Source: DATLZU01 sp035573855 (lineage in GTDB: Bacteria; Nitrospirota; Nitrospiria; Nitrospirales; Nitrospiraceae). From it: 64,000 nucleotides of DNA. The notes under the pieces are model-generated. The model was given only the letters and a program-made list of their open reading frames with translations. It was not told where the DNA came from and made no database searches. The stretch spans positions 1-64,000 of the forward strand of contig DATLZU010000021.1 in NCBI GenBank assembly GCA_035573855.1. Reading direction: 5' to 3'. Of the stretch, positions 8,868 to 16,121 are shown one piece after another (the first letter of the stretch is position 1; every line of letters starts with the position of its first letter). Position numbers and translations under genes: made by a program.

Positions 8868-9692
8868 ATGATGGACAAAGCCATACGACGATGGGTGCGG
8901 TCAGCACCGATCATGACCGTTCTCTGCGGCCTGGCGATGATGGCGTGGCTGTGCTGGGCGTCGTCGGTTGACGCCGGCGAGTTGACGGTGGCGGCGGCGG
9001 CGGATTTGAACTATGCCTTCAAGGATTTGGTGACGGAGTTCGAACATCAAACCGGGGAGCGCGTGAAACTCTCGCTCGGTTCGTCCGGCAATTTTTATTC
9101 GCAGATTGCCAACGGCGCACCGTTCGATCTGTATTTTTCCGCCGACATCGGGTACCCAAAGAAACTGATCCAAGAGGGGCTTGCCGTCCCGAATTCCTTG
9201 TATCAATATGCAACGGGACGTATCGTGCTGTGGGTGCCGAAGGGCTCGAAGCTGGATGTGGCGAAGGGGATGGATGTCCTGCTCGATCCGTCGATCAAAA
9301 AAATTGCCATCGCCAATCCTAAACATGCTCCCTACGGGCGGGCGGCGGTGGCGGCCATGGAATACTTCAAGGTCTATGACCGGGTAAAGGACAAGCTCGC
9401 GCTGGGCGAGAATGTCTCGCAGGCGGCGCAATTTGCACAATCCGGGGCCGCCGATATCGGGATTATCGCGCTTTCCTTGGCGTCCGCACCGCCGGTCCAA
9501 GCCGTCGGAACGTATTGGCTGATTCCTCAAGAGGCTCATCCGAGAATCGACCAGGGAGCAGCCATCGTCAGGTCATCGAAGAATCAAGAGGCAGCCAGAA
9601 AGTTTCTCGATTTTCTTCAGACCCCGGCTGCGAGGGCCGTGATGAAACGGTATGGGTTTCTCCTGCCGGGAGAAGATGGAGCCTCACCATGA
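8868..9692 (+). CDS. modA: Molybdate ABC transporter substrate-binding protein ModA
   Basis: 274 residues. AGGAGG at 8852-8857 fixes the ATG at 8868. A signal peptide ends near VDAGE. The mature sequence has the ModA signature VAAAADLNYAFKDLVTEF, the anion-site motif LGSSGNFYSQI, NGAPFDLYFSAD and NPKHAPYGRAA. It should capture molybdate (or tungstate) in the periplasm for the ModB/ModC transporter encoded 0.7 kb downstream. The first anion-site position is Ala-Ala-Asp rather than Ala-Ser as in the Escherichia coli protein, a variation I associate with another ModA subgroup. Confidence 0.92.
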   Translation: MMDKAIRRWVRSAPIMTVLCGLAMMAWLCWASSVDAGELTVAAAADLNYAFKDLVTEFEHQTGERVKLSLGSSGNFYSQIANGAPFDLYFSADIGYPKKLIQEGLAVPNSLYQYATGRIVLWVPKGSKLDVAKGMDVLLDPSIKKIAIANPKHAPYGRAAVAAMEYFKVYDRVKDKLALGENVSQAAQFAQSGAADIGIIALSLASAPPVQAVGTYWLIPQEAHPRIDQGAAIVRSSKNQEAARKFLDFLQTPAARAVMKRYGFLLPGEDGASP

Positions 9693-10039
9693 TCGGGATG
9701 TGCTTCGCCTCGGAGGACGGATCCGGCCGGCGGTGGTTGCTGCCGGTGGCGCTCGTCGCCGCATGGATAAGCCATGGCTGCTCGATCGGCGCAACGCTCG
9801 TCAAGGAAACGCCGAACGGCGGCATCGTGACCTATTCGTTCAAGAACGAACGGGGAGGGCCTCTGCTCTCGCCCTATCGAAAGCGAGCGTTTGAATTGAT
9901 GGAGAAGAGATGTCCGCAAGGCTATCGCTTGCTTCGGGAGGGAGAAGCGCGAGGGTACGGCAGCGGACCAGGACTTCAGGAAGGAACGGAAGACGAACCG
10001 ATCGGCCGGCGGTGGGGCATACAGTTCGAGTGCAAGTGA
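9689..10039 (+). CDS. Small putative lipoprotein between modA and the molbindin gene
   Basis: 116 residues from the ATG that overlaps the modA stop (ATGA), which implies coupling to modA. The N-terminus has a hydrophobic stretch (WLLPVALVAAWISHGC) that could end in a lipobox at Cys about 33, although the residue before the Cys-Gly is unusual. The body contains ETPNGGIVTYSFKNERGG and a second Cys pair (residues in RCPQGYR and FECK). I recognise no family. Its position inside the molybdate operon suggests an accessory envelope role. Confidence 0.6.
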   Translation: MIGMCFASEDGSGRRWLLPVALVAAWISHGCSIGATLVKETPNGGIVTYSFKNERGGPLLSPYRKRAFELMEKRCPQGYRLLREGEARGYGSGPGLQEGTEDEPIGRRWGIQFECK

Positions 10040-10078
10040 GGTGCGCGGTCGAATCCGACTTAACCCTGGGAGGGCAAT

Positions 10079-10282
10079 ATGAAACTCAGTGCGCGCAACC
10101 AGTTTCAGGGAACCGTGACAAAGATCACCGAGGGGCAGGCCATGGCGGAGGTGACTGTGAAGGTGAACAACCTCGAATTCGTCGCGGCGATTACGGAGGG
10201 GTCGGTGAAGCAGATGGGATTGAAGGTGAACGACACGGTCCTGGTCGCTGTGAAAGCCACCGACGTGATGATTGGAAAATAG
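10079..10282 (+). CDS. Mop-type molbindin (single TOBE domain)
   Basis: 67 residues forming a complete Mop/TOBE fold: MKLSARNQFQGTVTKITEG, a central AEVTVKVNNLEFVAAIT and the closing VAVKATDVMIGK. This matches single-domain molybdopterin-binding or molybdate-storing molbindins, which assemble as hexamers and bind several oxyanions. GGGAGGG stands before the ATG. It lies directly upstream of modB, so uptake and intracellular buffering would be expressed together. Confidence 0.93.
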   Translation: MKLSARNQFQGTVTKITEGQAMAEVTVKVNNLEFVAAITEGSVKQMGLKVNDTVLVAVKATDVMIGK

Positions 10283-10379
10283 CGCACGGTGGTGTCCCGG
10301 GCGGTGGGTTTCTGTCCGGCCGGGCGGTTTCGGTTGGAATTACGTGTGGTGGCCGGCGGATTTTAAACGGCGGACCCCG

Positions 10380-11054
10380 ATGAACTGGACGGCGATCTGG
10401 CTGACGCTCAAGCTTGCTTCGCTCACGTCAGCGGTGCTGCTGGTGATCGGTCTGCCCATCGCTTATTGGGTGAGCTTCTCGCGATGGCGGTGGAAATTCC
10501 TAGTCGAATCGGTCGTGGCATTGCCGCTGGTGTTGCCTCCCACGGTCTTGGGATTCTACATCCTCGTCGCGATCGGACCGCACAGCCCGATCGGGCGACT
10601 GTACGCGGATCTGGTCGGCCATCCATTACCTTTCACCTTTGAAGGGCTGCTCTTGGCTTCGGTGCTGTATAGTCTTCCCTTCGCCGTACAACCCTTTGCG
10701 TCCGCGTTTGATCAGGTGGATCGGCGCTTGATCGAAGCATCCTGGACGTTAGGTGTCTCCAAGCTCCGCACCTTTTTCAAGCTGATCGTCCCGCTGTCCG
10801 CAGCCGGCGTGATCACCGGCGCCGTGCTGAGTTTTGCCCATACGTTGGGCGAATTCGGGGTTGTGTTAATGGTGGGCGGCAACATCGAGGGCGTGACGCG
10901 CACGGTGTCCATCGACATTTACGACGAGGTGCAGGCGTTGAACTATGGCGGCGCCGCGAAGACCGCCGCATTCCTTCTGGTCGTCTCTTACGCGGTGCTG
11001 CTCGTCGTCTACGCCATGAATCGAAAGGTGTGGGCCGCATGGCCGCAGAAATGA
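10380..11054 (+). CDS. modB: Molybdate ABC transporter permease ModB
   Basis: 224 residues from the ATG at 10380 (MNWTAIWLTLKLASL); the frame opens further upstream, but that part is not membrane-like and has no ribosome site. It has about five or six membrane helices and the EAA-type cytoplasmic loop IEASWTLGVSKLRTFFKLIVPLS, which contacts the ATPase. HTLGEFGVVLMVGGNI is typical of ModB/CysT permeases. It overlaps the start of modC, so the two subunits are coupled. Confidence 0.93.
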   Translation: MNWTAIWLTLKLASLTSAVLLVIGLPIAYWVSFSRWRWKFLVESVVALPLVLPPTVLGFYILVAIGPHSPIGRLYADLVGHPLPFTFEGLLLASVLYSLPFAVQPFASAFDQVDRRLIEASWTLGVSKLRTFFKLIVPLSAAGVITGAVLSFAHTLGEFGVVLMVGGNIEGVTRTVSIDIYDEVQALNYGGAAKTAAFLLVVSYAVLLVVYAMNRKVWAAWPQK

Positions 11055-12142
11055 TCGTCGACATCACGAAGTCGTTTCCGGGAAGGCCGCCGATCACGGC
11101 GAACCTGCGGTATCAGGTCAGCGGGGCCACCGTGCTGGTCTTGTTCGGTCCATCCGGATCCGGGAAGACGACGATTCTTCGCTGCATCGCGGGATTGGAA
11201 TGGCCCGAACACGGGCGAATTCAGTTCATTTCCCGGACATGGCTCGACACAACTGACGGGACACGGGTGGCCCCCCAGGAACGCCAGATCGGGTACATGT
11301 CTCAAGACTATGCGTTGTTTCCCCCGTACTCGGTGGCAGGCAACATCGCCTATGGCTTACACGATCTGCCGCAGAAAGAACGCAAGAAGCGGGTGGCCGA
11401 AGTCATCGATCTGCTTCAGCTCCGGGGGCTGGAAGAGCGAAAACCGCATCAGCTCTCCGGAGGACAACAGCAGCGGGTGGCATTGGCCCGAGCGATCGCG
11501 CGCCGGCCGCAACTTCTACTGCTCGATGAGCCGCTCTCTGCGCTCGATGCCCCGACCCGCGCGAATCTCCGAGAAGAGTTGCGCGCGTTACTGAAGCAAC
11601 TGGCATTGCCGTCGATCGTGGTGACGCACGATTGGACCGAAGCACTGACGCTGGGCGACCTGATGGCGGTGATCAGCGGGGGCCGCGTTCTTCAGGTAGG
11701 GGCGCCCCAGGAGGTGTTCAGTCGTCCGCAGGATGCCGAGGTTGCTCGGGTCGTTGGAGTGGAAACAGTGGTGCGAGGCAGAGTGATCGACAATGCCCGG
11801 GGACTCGCCACGGTGGAAGTCGATGGCATTAAGCTTCAGGCGCTCTGCGCGGAGGGAATCGGACCGGAGGTATTCGTCTGTATCAGGGCTGAGGATGTTA
11901 TTCTTGAACCGGTCGGAATCGGCGCGACCAGTGCACGCAATCATTTGCGCGGGGTCGTGTGTGAGATTGATTCAGCAGGCGTCCTGGCGAGAGTGCGTCT
12001 GAATTGCGGATTTAGTCTGACCGCCATGGTCACCCGTTCAGCGTTGGAACAGCTTGACCTGGCCCCGGGGGTGCCGATCGCTGCCGCGATCAAGGCGGGA
12101 GCCGTTCATTTGATTCCTCGCCGCGATGAGCAGGTTGGATAA
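11039..12142 (+). CDS. modC: Molybdate ABC transporter ATP-binding protein ModC
   Basis: 367 residues. I prefer the ATG at 11039 (GAAAGG at 11023-11028) to an in-frame GTG nine bases earlier. Walker A FGPSGSGKTTI, Q-loop MSQDYALFP, signature LSGGQQQRVALARAI, Walker B LLLDEPLSALD and H-loop VVTHDW are all intact. The C-terminal third carries two TOBE segments (VVRGRVIDNARGLATVEV through RAEDVILE, and NHLRGVVCEIDSAG to the end) that bind molybdate and regulate transport. It energises ModB and closes the molybdenum locus. Confidence 0.95.
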   Translation: MAAEMIVDITKSFPGRPPITANLRYQVSGATVLVLFGPSGSGKTTILRCIAGLEWPEHGRIQFISRTWLDTTDGTRVAPQERQIGYMSQDYALFPPYSVAGNIAYGLHDLPQKERKKRVAEVIDLLQLRGLEERKPHQLSGGQQQRVALARAIARRPQLLLLDEPLSALDAPTRANLREELRALLKQLALPSIVVTHDWTEALTLGDLMAVISGGRVLQVGAPQEVFSRPQDAEVARVVGVETVVRGRVIDNARGLATVEVDGIKLQALCAEGIGPEVFVCIRAEDVILEPVGIGATSARNHLRGVVCEIDSAGVLARVRLNCGFSLTAMVTRSALEQLDLAPGVPIAAAIKAGAVHLIPRRDEQVG

Positions 12143-12572
12143 GCTTACATTTTTTTCTCCCCAAATTCTGGGGATAAACTTGTGGATAAGTCGACTCCAG
12201 GACGCTCGGACGCGGCAAATGATCAAAGATCTAACGACCTGCCTAATTTTTGAGCATTGATCATAACTAAATTTGAACCACAACTAATTGAGTAGGAAAA
12301 AAGAAATGTAGGCATTAGCATTCATGATCACATTAAAACACTTGTATTTTTTGATCTGTTGACAATAGTCAAATAATAAGCATACCAGACGGACTGTGCT
12401 TAGAAGAAAACAGACTGGACAAACCCGCAGTTGGGGATAACCATTTCCGCACGTCTCAATTCTTTGCTGACCAATGGGCCCTAGGCGGCCAGGGCTCTTC
12501 CATCTCGTCGCCTGATCTTCTTCGTCTGGTATACGGAGTGTTGGGCGCAAAATAGGGGCTTGACAGGCACTT
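12143..12572. other. AT-rich intergenic region with DnaA-box-like sites
   Basis: This gap between modC and the repressor gene is strikingly AT-rich: 12241-12360 has 35 G or C in 120 bases by my count, whereas flanking genes look near 60 percent. TGTGGATAA at 12181-12189 is a perfect complement of the DnaA box TTATCCACA. TGGGGATAA (one mismatch) occurs at 12169-12177 and 12432-12440, all in one orientation. Three TGATCA sites lie at 12220, 12258 and 12324. CCCCAAATTCTGGGG at 12160-12174 is a short dyad without a following T-run. No gene is visible here. It could be an origin-like element, a foreign remnant or an extended promoter. Confidence 0.5.
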
Positions 12573-12607
12573 GACTCATGATGTAACCATTGGTTACATC
12601 ATGAGTC
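12573..12607. promoter_or_regulatory. 35-bp perfect palindrome spanning the repressor start codon
   Basis: Two 17-base arms around a single central T (12590) are exactly complementary; the core reads GATGTAACCATTGGTTACATC. The right arm contains the ATG (12601-12603) of the LexA/CI-like gene. A TTGACA hexamer lies at 12560-12565. Binding here would block both transcription and translation initiation, so autorepression is the natural reading. I did not find a second copy of TGTAACC-N-GGTTACA before recA or elsewhere in the window. Confidence 0.75.
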
Positions 12608-13143
12608 CACAGGAATTGAAGCAGCTCCGACGCTCGTTGGGATGGACCCAAGAACAGCTTGCCAAAGCGCTCCACACCACCCGCATAACTATCACCCGCT
12701 ATGAGAACGGAACGCGTCGTATCCCCGGCGTGGTGGAAGTGGCTCTCAAACACATGAGGTTACCCGCACAGATTCCGATGGTCGGAATTGTAGCCGCCGG
12801 GGCGCCGATCGAACCCGTTCCCCAGTCCGAGTTGGTGGAGGTGCCTCCGGGGATGTTGCGGGGCGGGGAGTATTTCGCCCTACGGGTGAAAGGGGAGTCC
12901 ATGCTGGATGCGGGCATTCTACCCGGTGATCTGGTCATCGTTCGTAGGCAGACCACAGCGCGGAGTGGCCAGACCGTGATCGCGCTCGTGAAACAAGAAG
13001 CCACGATCAAGACGTTCTATCAGAAAGCGGATCGAATCGAGTTGCACCCCGCGAATCCGTCGATGACCCCCATCGTGGTGACGCCTACGGATGATTTTCG
13101 CATCGAGGGAATCCTCGTCGGTGTTGTCAGGTATTGCCGCTAA
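12601..13143 (+). CDS. LexA/CI-like self-cleaving repressor (XRE HTH plus S24 peptidase)
   Basis: 180 residues. The N-terminus (about 3-52) is a Cro/CI-type HTH (LGWTQEQLAKALHTTRITI) instead of the winged helix of true LexA. The C-terminus is a peptidase S24 domain with a putative Ala66-Gly67 cleavage site (VAAGAP), catalytic Ser100 in GESMLDAG and Lys131 in VIALVK. Such proteins cleave themselves when RecA filaments form. The frame could start at a TTG at 12571, but the ATG at 12601 gives a complete HTH. No Shine-Dalgarno is present, and a palindrome covers the start. It may be an SOS regulator or a domesticated prophage repressor. Confidence 0.85.
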   Translation: MSPQELKQLRRSLGWTQEQLAKALHTTRITITRYENGTRRIPGVVEVALKHMRLPAQIPMVGIVAAGAPIEPVPQSELVEVPPGMLRGGEYFALRVKGESMLDAGILPGDLVIVRRQTTARSGQTVIALVKQEATIKTFYQKADRIELHPANPSMTPIVVTPTDDFRIEGILVGVVRYCR

Positions 13144-13173
13144 TCGACGTTGTTAGCAGTGAGGAGGTGACGT

Positions 13174-13425
13174 ATGGCTGGCCGGATATCGCACCCATTG
13201 GCCGAGCGTCTGATCGGACTTGAACGCACGGTCGAGCAATTGAATGCCCGTGTGAATCAACTCCACCGTCGGCTGAGCGAACCGACTTGTGTCGCGGAAT
13301 CGAGACGGCCGTGGACCGGTTCGTGGTTCACTCGTCTGCTGAACCGTCCTCTCAGGCTGGCTCCCCGGCGGACTGTTCGAGAGAATCGAAAGAAGGTGTT
13401 CCATGAGACCATATCGCGGAACTGA
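13174..13425 (+). CDS. Small basic protein with N-terminal coiled coil
   Basis: 83 residues, preceded by a strong GAGGAGG 31 bp after the repressor stop, so probably co-transcribed with it. Residues about 8-35 (LAERLIGLERTVEQLNARVNQLHRRL) have a heptad pattern of hydrophobic residues and should form a coiled coil. The tail is rich in Arg and Trp. No family is recognised. Its 3' end overlaps the next small gene by 23 bp in another frame, which supports translational coupling. Confidence 0.6.
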   Translation: MAGRISHPLAERLIGLERTVEQLNARVNQLHRRLSEPTCVAESRRPWTGSWFTRLLNRPLRLAPRRTVRENRKKVFHETISRN

Positions 13426-13582
13426 TCCCAATACAGAAGGGGCTTGCGCAGATTGCGGAATGATGGTACCGCAACGGACTCGTTGTCTCGATCGGCAGAC
13501 CCACTCGGCGCTGGACTTATGCGGGCGGTGTCTCGCTGCGTTCATGCAACGCCAGCAATTTCTCGCCGGTTGCTGCGAGTAA
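13403..13582 (+). CDS. 59-residue zinc-ribbon-like protein
   Basis: Starting at the ATG at 13403 (preceded by AAGGTG), the frame encodes 59 residues and stops at TAA 13580-13582. It contains two CxxC pairs, CADC near residue 15 and CGRC near residue 40, plus single cysteines in RTRCLD and a CC pair near the end. Four cysteines in that spacing suggest a zinc ribbon. Overlap with the upstream coiled-coil gene and the ribosome site argue that it is translated. The function is unknown; it may act with the repressor. Confidence 0.55.
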   Translation: MRPYRGTDPNTEGACADCGMMVPQRTRCLDRQTHSALDLCGRCLAAFMQRQQFLAGCCE

Positions 13583-13888
13583 GGTGCCGATGTCAGTTCT
13601 CCGGCGAACCGGCGTCAGTGATGCAGAAAAGCGACAGCAAGCGGCGAAACGTCGGCCTTCCCTCTTCCGCGGGGAAGAAACGTGCTCTCGGATTCGATAA
13701 GTGCGGGAGTGGCGCTCCGGTGCCACGAATTCACCACACCAATAGCTTGGTATCGGCTCGCGCGAAGTACGGGGTGAGGATAGCAGGTAGCGGGGATTCC
13801 CTCCGTTGCCGGATCGGCTCCGAAGAGTAAAGAGTCTTACTCTCGCGTCCGGATCATTGACACGGCACACGACCTCCCCCGCGCCGGA
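13583..13888. other. Intergenic gap with one hairpin
   Basis: No convincing gene lies here. A 7-bp perfect stem AGAGTAA/TTACTCT with a six-base loop occupies 13824-13843. No T-run follows on either strand, so I do not call it a terminator. The open frames crossing this gap have unstructured, arginine-rich translations and no ribosome sites. Confidence 0.4.
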
Positions 13889-13964
13889 TGGTGGCGGTGG
13901 AGGGTATCGAACCCCCGACCCGCGGCTTATGAGTCCGCTGCTCTACCAACTGAGCTACACCGCC
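13889..13964 (-). tRNA. tRNA with CAU anticodon (elongator Met most likely)
   Basis: The minus strand folds as a complete 76-nt tRNA: acceptor stem GGCGGTG/CACCGCC, D-loop AGCTCAGTTGGTAGAGC, anticodon loop CTCATAA, T-arm GGGGGTTCGATACCCTC, and an encoded CCA end. CAU serves elongator Met, initiator Met and the Ile2 isoacceptor. The perfect first acceptor pair excludes the initiator, and Met is more likely than Ile2, but sequence inspection alone does not separate them fully. Confidence 0.93.
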
Positions 13965-14091
13965 ACGGGGAGTGGTTGTACCAATGTGGGTTTGACGGCG
14001 TCAAGGGGCGTACACCACACCATCAGCACGAGTTAACGTGCCGAACGTAGAGGTGTGGAGATCCATACGTATCAGCGCGGTGAGGAGGAAC

Positions 14092-14514
14092 TTATCCGAT
14101 CAAGTCCGGATTCAGTCGGCTCATCGGCATGATCGCGGTGGCTTTGATCTCGTTATACACGATGGCACGTCCAGCCTGGCGCAGGCGACTGAAGATGCCC
14201 TCCACGATCACCAGGTCGCCCTCTCGCACCTCCGCCTTGCCGAGTCCGATCACTTTCAACGTACCGGCATGGTCCTGGAGCAGGAAACCGTAGGCTGGCT
14301 GCCCCTGCCGGTTCGTCGCGAGTTGAACGTTGGTCACCTTGCCGGCGACGGTGACCACCTGATGGTCATATTGATCGGGATGGGAGAGGAGTTCAGCGAT
14401 GTCCAAGACGTTCGCCGCACACAGCGCGGCGGGTTGGAATACAGAAACGCAAACGAGAAGCCAAACCGCAGCGGGAACGAACAACCAAAGAGTTCCATCT
14501 ATTGTTCGAACCAT
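14092..14514 (-). CDS. Exported OB-fold (tRNA_anti-like) protein
   Basis: 140 residues from the ATG at 14514. Two upstream in-frame ATGs are less likely because the first (14541) lies inside a good -10 box. A signal peptide (LWLFVPAAVWLLVCVSVF) ends near LCAAN. The mature part reads as a small OB fold: VVTVAGKVTNVQL, YGFLLQDHAGTLKVIGLG and EGDLVIVEGIFSRL, similar to periplasmic OB-fold proteins and CcmE-like folds. No heme-binding motif is seen. It may bind ligand or protein in the periplasm. Confidence 0.7.
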   Translation of the reverse strand: MVRTIDGTLWLFVPAAVWLLVCVSVFQPAALCAANVLDIAELLSHPDQYDHQVVTVAGKVTNVQLATNRQGQPAYGFLLQDHAGTLKVIGLGKAEVREGDLVIVEGIFSRLRQAGRAIVYNEIKATAIMPMSRLNPDLIG

Positions 14515-14539
14515 CCACCCAGCCCGCTGCATGCGCCGC

Positions 14540-14569
14540 ATTATACAGGAATGAGTCGCCAGATTTCAA
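14540..14569 (-). promoter_or_regulatory. Sigma-70-type promoter for the OB-fold gene
   Basis: On the minus strand TTGAAA (14564-14569), an 18-bp spacer and TATAAT (14540-14545) form a near-consensus promoter. The predicted start of transcription is near 14533, which rules out the ATG at 14541 as the translation start. Confidence 0.6.
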
Positions 14570-14631
14570 AAGGAGACTACGCGGCTTATCCCCGTCGTAT
14601 TTCTTCGGAAACTGCCGGGGGCCGACCGGCT

Positions 14632-15807
14632 TTAGCTCCGATCTTCTCCCATGAGACTTTTCAAGACGTGTTGCCCCATTTCTCCCAATTCGAAGGGCGC
14701 CTGCTCCGGCGGAGCTTCAAGCTGCTCGATGGCGACCTTGGGCTTCGGCGCGGTTCGCGTGAGCAATTCTTGGTCAAGCGCTTCCGGAGAGGCGTCGATA
14801 TCCGAAAGGATCGCCGCCAGGCGTTGCAATCCGAAAAGCGAACGGGTCGGTTCCGAGTGAACAGCGTTGGAGCTGGCTCCATGCACCAGGGAAAGCCAAA
14901 ACCTTCCCTCTATTTCTTCAGGCAGGGTTCCCCAGGCGAAGGCCGTCAGTTTTTCCAGCAGGGCCGACTCCGTTCTCTCCAAGCCATCATACACGGCCAC
15001 CGAGCGTTCGACCGGGCGTTGGGACAACGCCGTCAACGTCTCTTTCCAAAGATCCAGCGGAGGAGATCCCGCCTGCTGAAGCGGCGATACAGAGGTTTGC
15101 AACCGAGTCTGGAGGGCCTGCAAATACTGATGCAAGTACTTGACCTTTCGACCGGCCAGGCTGCTGGCCGGAATGCCCCAGATGTGGGCGATTTCGTGAT
15201 CCTGCAGCGGAGTATGATTGGTGGCGACGTGTTCGCGTTGCGACAGATCCAGTCGTTTGCGATGTCGTTCCGCCAGTCTCGCCTGGGTCTGACATTCGAT
15301 GATCAGCCGTTCTTTCTGATAATCTGCTTCCGAGATTTCGTCGTTTTCCCATTTCTGCTCGAGCGCTCGGATTGCTGGCTTGGGAAGCGCTACACGAGCC
15401 TGCTGGCGGATCTCCTTCACTGCCGTCTGACTGAGACCGAACTTCGTCGTCAGCAGATGCTCGGCCCGATCAGCCTGGGACTCGCAGAGCGCACACAGTT
15501 TGCGGAGACACTCGACTTGCAGCCATGTCCGTTCCCGCCGCAATCGAACCTGGCGGCGATATTGGGCGACACGGTCCGCGACCGACGCGATCGCCTCACG
15601 GGACATCAGGACATGCGGAGGAGCCTTAGTGCCGGTCTGGCGGCGGGGATCCGGACGATCTGCCGCCATGTATTCGATATCTTCCTGCGTGACGTCGAAA
15701 TACTGCAGAAGAAGCAGACGCATCATGATGCGTCCCTGGATCGGCAGGGCGTCGATGACGGTTTGGACATCGTCGGCAGTAATCACGGGTGCCATGAAGG
15801 AAGACAT
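14632..15807 (-). CDS. Conserved-looking protein of unknown function
   Basis: 391 residues, no signal peptide or membrane helix. The middle is strongly helical and charged (KWENDEISEADYQKERLIIE, then RLAERHRKRLDLSQREH) and could form coiled coils. A CxxC occurs in RKLCALCES near residue 105. I recognise no catalytic motif or family. It lies 21 bp downstream of a 70-residue gene in the same direction, and the two probably form an operon. A 684-codon open frame on the opposite strand covers this gene and is a composition artefact. Confidence 0.62.
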   Translation of the reverse strand: MSSFMAPVITADDVQTVIDALPIQGRIMMRLLLLQYFDVTQEDIEYMAADRPDPRRQTGTKAPPHVLMSREAIASVADRVAQYRRQVRLRRERTWLQVECLRKLCALCESQADRAEHLLTTKFGLSQTAVKEIRQQARVALPKPAIRALEQKWENDEISEADYQKERLIIECQTQARLAERHRKRLDLSQREHVATNHTPLQDHEIAHIWGIPASSLAGRKVKYLHQYLQALQTRLQTSVSPLQQAGSPPLDLWKETLTALSQRPVERSVAVYDGLERTESALLEKLTAFAWGTLPEEIEGRFWLSLVHGASSNAVHSEPTRSLFGLQRLAAILSDIDASPEALDQELLTRTAPKPKVAIEQLEAPPEQAPFELGEMGQHVLKSLMGEDRS

Positions 15808-15828
15808 CTCCGGGCGGCCGCGCTGATC

Positions 15829-16041
15829 TCAGGCGGAGCCGCTCTGATGCGATTCCAGATAGAGGGCGACGTACTCTCGGATCTGCTGGACCGTTCCGCT
15901 GATATACAATTCTCTGGGAATCTCTACACGAACCAGTTTGGCGGGATCGACTCCCCGTTCAATGGCGTATTCCTCATCCACGTACAGGCTGACCGATCCG
16001 TCAGGATAGCGGATCGCGTACAACGCTGTGTTGTCGGCCAT
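15829..16041 (-). CDS. Small acidic protein of unknown function
   Basis: 70 residues starting MADNTALYAIRYPDGSVSL. The sequence alternates short strands and helices (VRVEIPRELYISG, then QQIREYVALYLE) and looks like a compact, folded cytoplasmic domain. It is the first gene of a two-gene unit with the 391-residue protein. No domain is recognised. The gene is supported by its coherent composition and by the short gap to its neighbour. Confidence 0.55.
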   Translation of the reverse strand: MADNTALYAIRYPDGSVSLYVDEEYAIERGVDPAKLVRVEIPRELYISGTVQQIREYVALYLESHQSGSA

Positions 16042-16121
16042 GTGTCGTCATCCGGAAACGGGTCGCCAGGAGCCAAAGACCGCAGATCATAGTTTCCAAT
16101 AACATACGGCAGGTCCGAGTG

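Noticed and set aside
12160..12174. CCCCAAATTCTGGGG as a terminator of modC
   Set aside because: The T-run lies before the stem on the plus strand, and none follows it on either strand.
14038..16092. 684-codon open frame on the plus strand
   Set aside because: It lies opposite the OB-fold, 391-residue and 70-residue genes. Its translation is Arg/Gln/His-rich with no domain, start signal or signal peptide. The minus-strand genes have ribosome-scale spacing and a good promoter.
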